Assembly: GCF_029784165.1 (NCBI RefSeq) | Contig: NC_073696.1 | Span: 41,371,858-41,435,857, forward strand | Direction: 5' to 3' | Source: Wyeomyia smithii | Lineage: Eukaryota > Arthropoda > Insecta > Diptera > Culicidae | Length of the DNA stretch: 64,000 nucleotides | Part shown: in pieces, positions 58,400 through 64,000 of the stretch | Layout: every line of letters begins with the position of its first letter | Numbering within the stretch: the stretch's first letter is position 1 | Made by a program: the position numbers and the translations under genes | Notes under the pieces: generated by a model | What the model saw: the letters and a program-made list of their open reading frames with translations, nothing else | Database searches by the model: none | What the model was told of the DNA's origin: nothing

Positions 58400-60838
58400 T
58401 AGATTTGTATTTATTGGATGTCTGTATATTTTTATCGAATCGCATCTCGAAGCGAGTTCGCAATTACTCGTGCCATTAGTCGATTTCCACCTTGAGCTTT
58501 TCTTGATGAAACTGCTGGTCCATCTCTCATATGCATTCTTCATTCGAAAAGACAATCTGAGGAAGCAAATCAAAAAACAATTGAACAAACATAAAATATT
58601 TTGGTTGATATACTTATACCTTTTATGTAATCTACCTTCTCCTTTTCCAATGGAGTTCGCATAACATATGGTTTAGATATCCCTGATTTTGAGCTTCCAG
58701 CTGGGTTATAGACTGTTCCGAAAATTATAAATACATCTTCTCTCTTGAATAAAACAAAAAAAACAGGATTTTTCGGGTCATTTTATTCTGAAATATAGAT
58801 AATAAGTGTTTTCTTTCCAGTTTCAATTCAAGTTGGGATTATTTTTCGTAGGTTCTCTAACTTTTCTCTTAACACTACTCATAAGCTTTGGCACAGTGTG
58901 TTCTCCAACCATTTTTACCACTTTAAGCCAACCTTTTTTAAATTTTTCAACATTGTCCGCTGGTTTGACATATTTCCTCAGCTTTGCCTTGGTCAAAGCC
59001 CAAAAAGTTTCAATAGGGCGAATTTCAGGGCAGTTTGGAGGATTCATCTCCTTTGGGACACATGTGACATTATTTGTTTTATAGCACCCTATTGCATCCT
59101 TAGAGTAATGGCAGGAAGCAAGATCGGGCCAAAAGATTGAAGGATTGTTATGCTGCTTAACCATGGGTAACAACCTTTTCTGCAAACACTCTTTCACGTA
59201 AATTTTACCATTCATTGTGTCGTTCGTAATGAATGGACGAGATATTTTCCCACATTCACAAATGGCCTGCCAAACCATTACCTTCTTGCCGAATTTTTCG
59301 GTGTAAATGGCTTTCACTGGTCCAGGGACACCCTTTTCCCTTCGGTGATGTATAAACTTGCGGTCCTGACAGAGTCTTATAGTCCAGTTTTATGTAGGTT
59401 TCGTCATCCATGATAACACACCCCATTTTTTTTGGTCAGAAGTTTGTCATAAAGCTTCCGAGCTCTCGGTTTCACAGATTCAGCTTGTTTTGGATTTCGT
59501 TTTGGCTGCTTCTGCTTCCGACGGGTCTGCAGACCCATTCTTCCCTTGGCACGCATAACGTTACTCGCCGAGGTTCCAAGCTTTCTCGCCACATCTCGTA
59601 CTGATACTGAAGGATACCGCTTGTAGTATTCCTTAACCTTTATGTGCATTGTGGGATCAACAGGCCCGGGTTTTCTACCACGTCTTGGGGCATCAGTGAA
59701 TCAGCAAATGTGCACTCTTCACAATACTTCCGCAATGCGGTTTGAACCGCTCCGACACTTATACCTTCTTCTCTGGCTAATTTTCTTATAGAAAGACCAC
59801 TCACGGTGCCCATTTGTGCACAATTCGCTTTCTTTGCTCGGGAGAAAGGCCACGCATTTTCAAAATTTCGCACTAAATGTTAGAAAAAATGACAGCATCT
59901 GTTTCTTTTGGATGTAAACAACAGGACGCAGCCAACGTTTGGTTGAATACTGCACGTTATTTGAAATGACGGTTGATCGTAAGTGTATTTATAATTATCG
60001 GAACGGTCTATATTGGACTTTCTTCAGGTGACGCTTCGCCCTAAAAATCCTGCAGGCCATAGTGTGCACATTAAAAATATAGTAAATAAATAGCCACTGT
60101 CGCCGGCCTCAGTCGATAATTTTAGAAGGCGATCGTTGTTTGGTAATCCTTCTATTTCTGTGAATGGTTTTTCCTGTACAGGTATTAAATTTGATGTCAA
60201 AGAGTTTTGTAAGTGAAGATTTGCGTTTTTGAGCTCTTCGTTTTGCTTTTTCATTTTTTTATATTTTTTCATCAATTTTGTTAACTTTTCCAAGGCCTTC
60301 TGTGTCTTATTGTTTGCATCTCTGAACTCTTTAATTTTGGTTTTCAATTTTTTATTCTTTTCTTTTAATTTGTTCACTTGCATTGACAAACCATTGCAAT
60401 TATCTTAAAAAAGGTGCTATAATAGAATTTTTTTTATCTTTCCGGTAATATACAAACCATTTAAACACTGCTCAGATATCATCGGTGCTGAATGTTTTTC
60501 ATGAAAATCGACGACAATTAGAGGAGCATCAAATTCAATTTTATTTGCATCAAGAGAGGAATCAATTTCTATCTCTGTTGCTTCAATGATGACTTCCGAA
60601 GAACAGTGCAAATGTTGAGCTGTTCCCTGTATCTGGGGGTTTTCATTCGTTATTTCCTCAAAATCATTCGGAGTCGCAGGACGCCTAATGCATAAACATA
60701 GGTTAGGTTTTTCATGAATTTATTTTTCGGACAAATTACCTTCAGTTCCGGAATATTTTGAGCTGTATGGATTGGATTTTTGTCAACTGCAAGTTGCTGG
60801 ATGCGATTTTTACCACACACACCTTTTTTACGGCCCAT
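58400..60838 (-). CDS. Coding-like region of unknown identity, possibly multi-exon, broken by a mariner
   Basis: Several minus-strand segments look protein-like. They are an N-terminal MGRKKGVCGKNRIQQLAVDK piece (60838-60740) followed by a donor-like GTAATT, an acidic segment around 60684-60417, and a strong Lys-rich coiled coil (60389-60180, KLKEKNKKLKTKIKEFRD). A further frame spans the mariner insertion: RAKRHLKKVQY, then NPAGSSKSGISKPYVMRT after 58706. Joining across the TA-flanked mariner restores that last frame. The 60740/60684 splice does not keep frame, so the gene is either misread or decayed. I do not recognise a family; a host gene or the coding region of another transposon are both possible. 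Confidence 0.3.
58711..60008 (-). mobile_element. Tc1/mariner-superfamily transposon (1.3 kb)
   Basis: GACTGTTCCGAAAATTATAA at the left and the reverse complement of the right end, GACCGTTCCGATAATTATAA, agree at all but two positions and continue with ATACA. TA (in fact TATA) flanks both sides (58707-58710 and 60009-60012). The interior encodes a decayed transposase on the minus strand. Complete ends and about 1.3 kb are the normal size for this superfamily. Confidence 0.85.
58823..59873 (-). pseudogene. Tc1/mariner transposase pseudogene
   Basis: N-terminal MRNFENAWPF leads into an HTH (SGLSIRKLAREEGISVGAVQ), then a second HTH-like part (SVSVRDVARKLGTSASNVMR) in another frame. The catalytic core carries DDETYIKLDY, VMVWQAICECGKIS, FWPDLASCHYSKDA and NPPNCPEIRPIETFWALTKA: two Asp and a Glu at DD37E-type spacing by my count. 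Frameshifts occur near 59700 (just before the APRRGRKPGP-type linker) and near 59320-59330, with another frame change near 59404, so no functional enzyme is encoded. It would have cut and pasted elements bearing the GACYGTTCCG ends. Confidence 0.88.
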
Positions 60839-60856
60839 TTTCTTATGACTTGTCAC

Positions 60857-61216
60857 GAGGAATATATATATAATAACAACTATAAAATTCTTGAGATCGC
60901 GTTCACTTTCATCATGTTGCTGTGAGGTTCAGCAGTGCCAGAAATTTTGTTGAAAAATAACTGTTCGCGAATGAAACAAAAGTTTTTGCACAAAGTTCTT
61001 GACAGTACATCAACATCAGTATCAGCAAATTTATTGTATACAATTTCATACGGACATTTGTGCACGCATAAATTTGTGTCATTCAATTTCATTTGTTTAA
61101 TTTCTGTAAATTTTTGGTACACTATACTTAACATATTACTTTAAAAAATGAATAATGCAGTGATAAGAATTGAAAATTAAAAAAGTAAGGTTCAAATTTA
61201 TGCATGATGAAACGGG
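60857..61216. other. Unassigned stretch
   Basis: A minus-strand frame (61134-60880; 84 codons) reads MLSIVYQKFTEIKQMKLNDT and includes CVHKCPYEIVYNKFADTDVD. It looks more protein-like than average but has no family I know. It could be an upstream part of the coding-like region that follows. Confidence 0.25.
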
Positions 61217-61218
61217 TA

Positions 61219-62289
61219 CAGTCCTCCCACGATTATGGATCACTTAAGAAGATGTATGGATTCAAAAAATCATTTCTGACCAATTTTATTGTTTGTAAGT
61301 AATCGCTAAATGTTTTCAGTCACAGAAATATGTAATCTTTCACTTCATTGAGTATTTGTTTTCATATTTTGTGAATATTTCTCAGAAAATTTATTTATTT
61401 CATAACTCACCAAATACACAATTATGGATCACTTTTGAGAGCGGTTTTAATTATGAGACAATTCGCATCATATTATGGATCAGCATAATAAAAACAGCTT
61501 TTGGCAACGAATTTATTCAATAATCGTCATTCAAATTATGTAATTTGAAGAAATAACATATTTCAAATCCGATTAAAGATCCCGCATGGCCTGGCCACAT
61601 TTGATGTGGCTTTTGAGGTTGCAGTTAGATCGAGACTCCAAGTTTGTCGCTTCCGAAGATAGCAATGAACCATTGTATACGGTACACCATAACAGTTTCC
61701 CGCTTTACGAAGTTTTCCTGTCCCTCGTGCCTTGGAAATAATATTTTTCAAAGGCTCAGCACTGTTTAGCTTCCGTTTAGAGCTCAATAGAAGTCTTGAT
61801 GATGTTGTAATTGGTGAAAATCACATTTGAATCGGAGTGATCCATATTTATAGAAGACTATCTTGTCTCGGTCCTTATTATGGAACACTTAGAAAATAAC
61901 TAGTTTTTACAGAAAAATCGTTATCAACCATCAACATTTCGATGAATCGTGAAGAACTTACCTTGATCTTTGTGTATGAGTTATTTTTTGCACGAGAATT
62001 AGCGATAATATCACATATGAACCTTATGAATGATGAGCGTGCTACTTACGCTGATTGAAAAAAACGACAAATATTTTGATAGATTCTGGAAGACAATATT
62101 TCACGCTTATGAAAAAACACATCAATCTAGGAATAAAAACTATGTTTTCTATGTTCAAAGCTAGCAAATATGGCATATTTTACTGCAAAAATGTTACATG
62201 CCTTCGAACCGTTAGTTTAACTGAGTTAAATATCATGAGACACAAAAGTGATCCGTAATTGTGGAAGTTCCATAATTGTGGGGGGAGTG
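61219..62289 (-). mobile_element. Pogo-like transposon, internally reduced (1.07 kb)
   Basis: The left end CAGTCCTCCCACGATTATGG and the inverse right end CACTCCCCCCACAATTATGG agree at most positions. TA flanks both sides (61217-61218 and 62290-62291). The motif ATTATGGATCACTT recurs at 61230, 61421 and, with variation, 61470 and 61876; GTGATCCGTAATTGTGG lies near the right end. These are subterminal repeats. A psq-type HTH fragment is encoded on the minus strand. CAGT-type ends plus TA and a psq/CENP-B-like HTH are the pogo signature. The catalytic domain has been lost. Confidence 0.82.
61563..61787 (-). pseudogene. Pogo-like transposase N-terminal HTH fragment
   Basis: 74 codons starting MSSKRKLNSAEPLKNIISKA. 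KLRKAGNCYGVPYTMVHCYL with RKR fits a psq/CENP-B-N helix-turn-helix (A-x-x-Y-G-V-P-x-x-T/M). In the family this domain binds the transposon ends. The frame degenerates after LRKRQTWSLDL, and neither a second HTH nor a DDE domain follows. Inside the element 61219-62289. Confidence 0.7.
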
Positions 62290-62291
62290 TA

Positions 62292-62487
62292 CTTGCGACT
62301 CGCATGCTCAATACATAAATATTAGTAATGCTTAGATTTCTGATCCATACCTATTCTGGTCGAGTTATTAAACAATATGTTTTCATATTATATTAGCTTA
62401 CAATACTTAGTAGTATCTGTTCTAGAAATCATGCTTAAATGCATTAAAGACTTGCCTGTACCAACTTTATACATGCACAGTTGTTTT
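62292..62487. other. Short unassigned spacer
   Basis: A+T-rich spacer between the pogo-like element and the SINE. Nothing recognised. Confidence 0.4.
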
Positions 62488-62499
62488 TATTTCAAGTAT

Positions 62500-62997
62500 T
62501 TTTTTCCTGTATGGACTTCCTCATTGCGACCAGAATCGTTGATCTATTGTGAGATATGTCCGGGTGTCTGCTGTATCCCGCACTTCTATTTTTTGCAATG
62601 CCGCTATTGAGAAGTGGCATGCTTATTATTATTTTTGATCAGTGCTTGTGTGTAATGTACTTCCCGTCGTTTTACACGCTTACTGTTCTTCTATACCGAG
62701 CCTCCTTCCTCCTGCCAAATATGGCCAATTATGATTCCCTGGAGAAGTTTCGTCGTGCGTCCTTCTGGCCAGTTTTATTGATAAGAGGGACTTATTTTTT
62801 TGTTAAGAAGATGTCACGCAAAGGTACCTATTGTAGAATTCACCGTAAAGGAAGGGTGTAAGTGATGGGGAGCCTGAGAATAAACTCACACTTAAAGTCC
62901 TTTTTGACATCGAATGGCCTGATTCTACTAAGATTCGAACCCACGACCATCCACTTGACAATGCGGACTCTGTAACCTTGCGACTACGCAGCTCCCC
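62500..62997 (-). mobile_element. tRNA-derived SINE, family 2, copy B
   Basis: Minus-strand 5' end GGGGAGCTGCGTAGTCGCAA begins a tRNA-like head with box A-like GGTTACAGAGTCCG and box B-like GGTTCGAATCT (62941-62931). An A-rich 3' end is read as T7 at the left. TATTTCAAGTAT is perfectly duplicated (62488-62499 and 62998-63009). Sequence order is the same as 24520-24978. Perfect TSD and a better-preserved box B make this the younger copy. Confidence 0.85.
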
Positions 62998-63009
62998 TAT
63001 TTCAAGTAT

Positions 63010-64000
63010 ACCACAGACCATACAATGAGAGTGTGGCGAATTTGTGACACAGCGTTTTGATCAACAACCAAATAGAGTAAACAAATTTCTGCTACGCGAT
63101 AGAATTGTTTGTTCTTTCATATAAAGATAATAAATGTACGTAGGTACATAAATTAACTTTAAAATCAAAACTCACCCACGTGCGATTTTATCTGAATATC
63201 TTCAAACAGTGTTGCATTACCATCATACCTTTAATCTTGCCAGATTTTATGATACAGGGTTTAAGATGTGACGTCACACCCGCGCCGAAAATACCTTATG
63301 TTCCGTCACGCAGAGTTTTGTCATACGGTACATTTTTTAGCTTAGTCCGAAAGACAGTAAGCCTTCTGTTGAATGAAATGAAAACAGGTAGAGTGTAAAA
63401 AGTGGGACACGGCCGTCTGCCGTTGCCCACCAAAAATAAGACCATTTGTGAAGAAAACAGGAAAAATCTTGAAGAAAGACCGCGAACGGTTCTGCCATGC
63501 AAACATTAGCGAAAACACTTTCCCTTCCGCGATGAATAGTCACCAAAGCTACCGCGGCATTGAATAAACAAAAAGAACTCGACAAACGGTAGCGTCGCTC
63601 AGCGTCGCCCATGCTCACGCGCGGGTTCTTAGCGCTTACGCTGGCGCACGTGTTTGGAAACACATGTTATGGCGCTCTCAATCAGAATGCCCAAAATGTA
63701 CTAAAAGTTAAGCACGAGAAAGAGACAGGCCAAGAAATGCCACAGGCCAGTATAGAACAGCTAGGTATGTGGTGACCGGATCGAAGGGGAAAAGCCTTTC
63801 GCTCTGAGTTACCTGTAGGATACTATTTAAGCTTTTGTGTAAACAAAGTAAGTTTAATCTACCGCTCAAGTCTCGAGTTGTAATTCCGTGCCGACGGCAC
63901 GTACAGGGGTTTCTGGAGAAAGTCCTGGTAGGTTATACCCCAAGTATGATGACAGTTCTACAAGGTATGCTATTCACGTCGATGCATTAGTATTAGTGAT
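63010..64000. other. Unassigned stretch to the window end
   Basis: No gene assigned. The part 63260-63660 is a little richer in G+C and CpG and carries overlapping short minus-strand frames (63296-63502, 63337-63663) without a domain. Confidence 0.35.

Overview
The window looks like repeat-dense nuclear DNA from a culicine mosquito, most likely an Aedes-type genome. The basis is the company of repeats: a Juan-like Jockey element, an R1-clade element sitting in a (TG)n microsatellite, tRNA-related SINEs, the abundant repeat that opens with CCTTTCTCCTAGAAAGG, and many short inverted-repeat elements. The DNA is A+T rich. I could not assign any host protein-coding gene with confidence, and the window reads as intergenic or long-intron sequence largely built from layered transposon insertions.

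Layout. 1-9.2 kb: decayed tandem repeat, small hairpin elements, and a 1.16-kb foldback element (4513-5675) with CACAGTG ends and a perfect 5-bp target-site duplication (TSD). 9.2-16 kb: a TA-flanked inverted-repeat element (9182-10140), then two copies of a diverged modular repeat; the second is split by a decayed R1-clade retrotransposon lodged in its (TG)n tract. 17-22.5 kb: a broken Juan-like Jockey copy carrying a solo LTR in its 3' UTR. 23.7-25 kb: two tRNA-derived SINEs with recognisable TSDs. 25.4-32.8 kb: a stack of nested insertions (mariner-like transposase, a CAC-ended foldback element, a truncated non-LTR element, two small TA-flanked elements) topped by an apparently intact Juan-like element (28340-32735) with two overlapping open ORFs, poly(A) and a matching TSD.

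33-53 kb: mostly unassigned DNA with a 1.2-kb inverted-repeat element (33296-34517), a hAT-like element (39853-40650), a pogo-like element (44705-45591), a decayed reverse transcriptase (about 46 kb), and a 2-kb palindrome built of repeated units (48917-50912). 53.5-63 kb: a retrotransposon ORF1 split by a 1.86-kb CACAGTG-ended element (54133-55995) whose conceptual removal rejoins the reading frame; a TGGTCGG-ended element (56606-58184); a Tc1/mariner copy (58711-60008) inside an unrecognised minus-strand coding-like region; a pogo-like element (61219-62289); and a third SINE.

The common thread is mobile DNA at different ages. Autonomous non-LTR elements would supply reverse transcriptase for the SINEs, and the inverted-repeat elements would depend on transposases mostly encoded elsewhere. 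The signal I find most interesting is a group of elements with CAC(A/T)GTG termini and 5-bp TSDs. These properties match Transib transposons, the relatives of the RAG recombinase. All TSDs and termini were found by reading the sequence; family assignments come from recalled motifs and were not searched.
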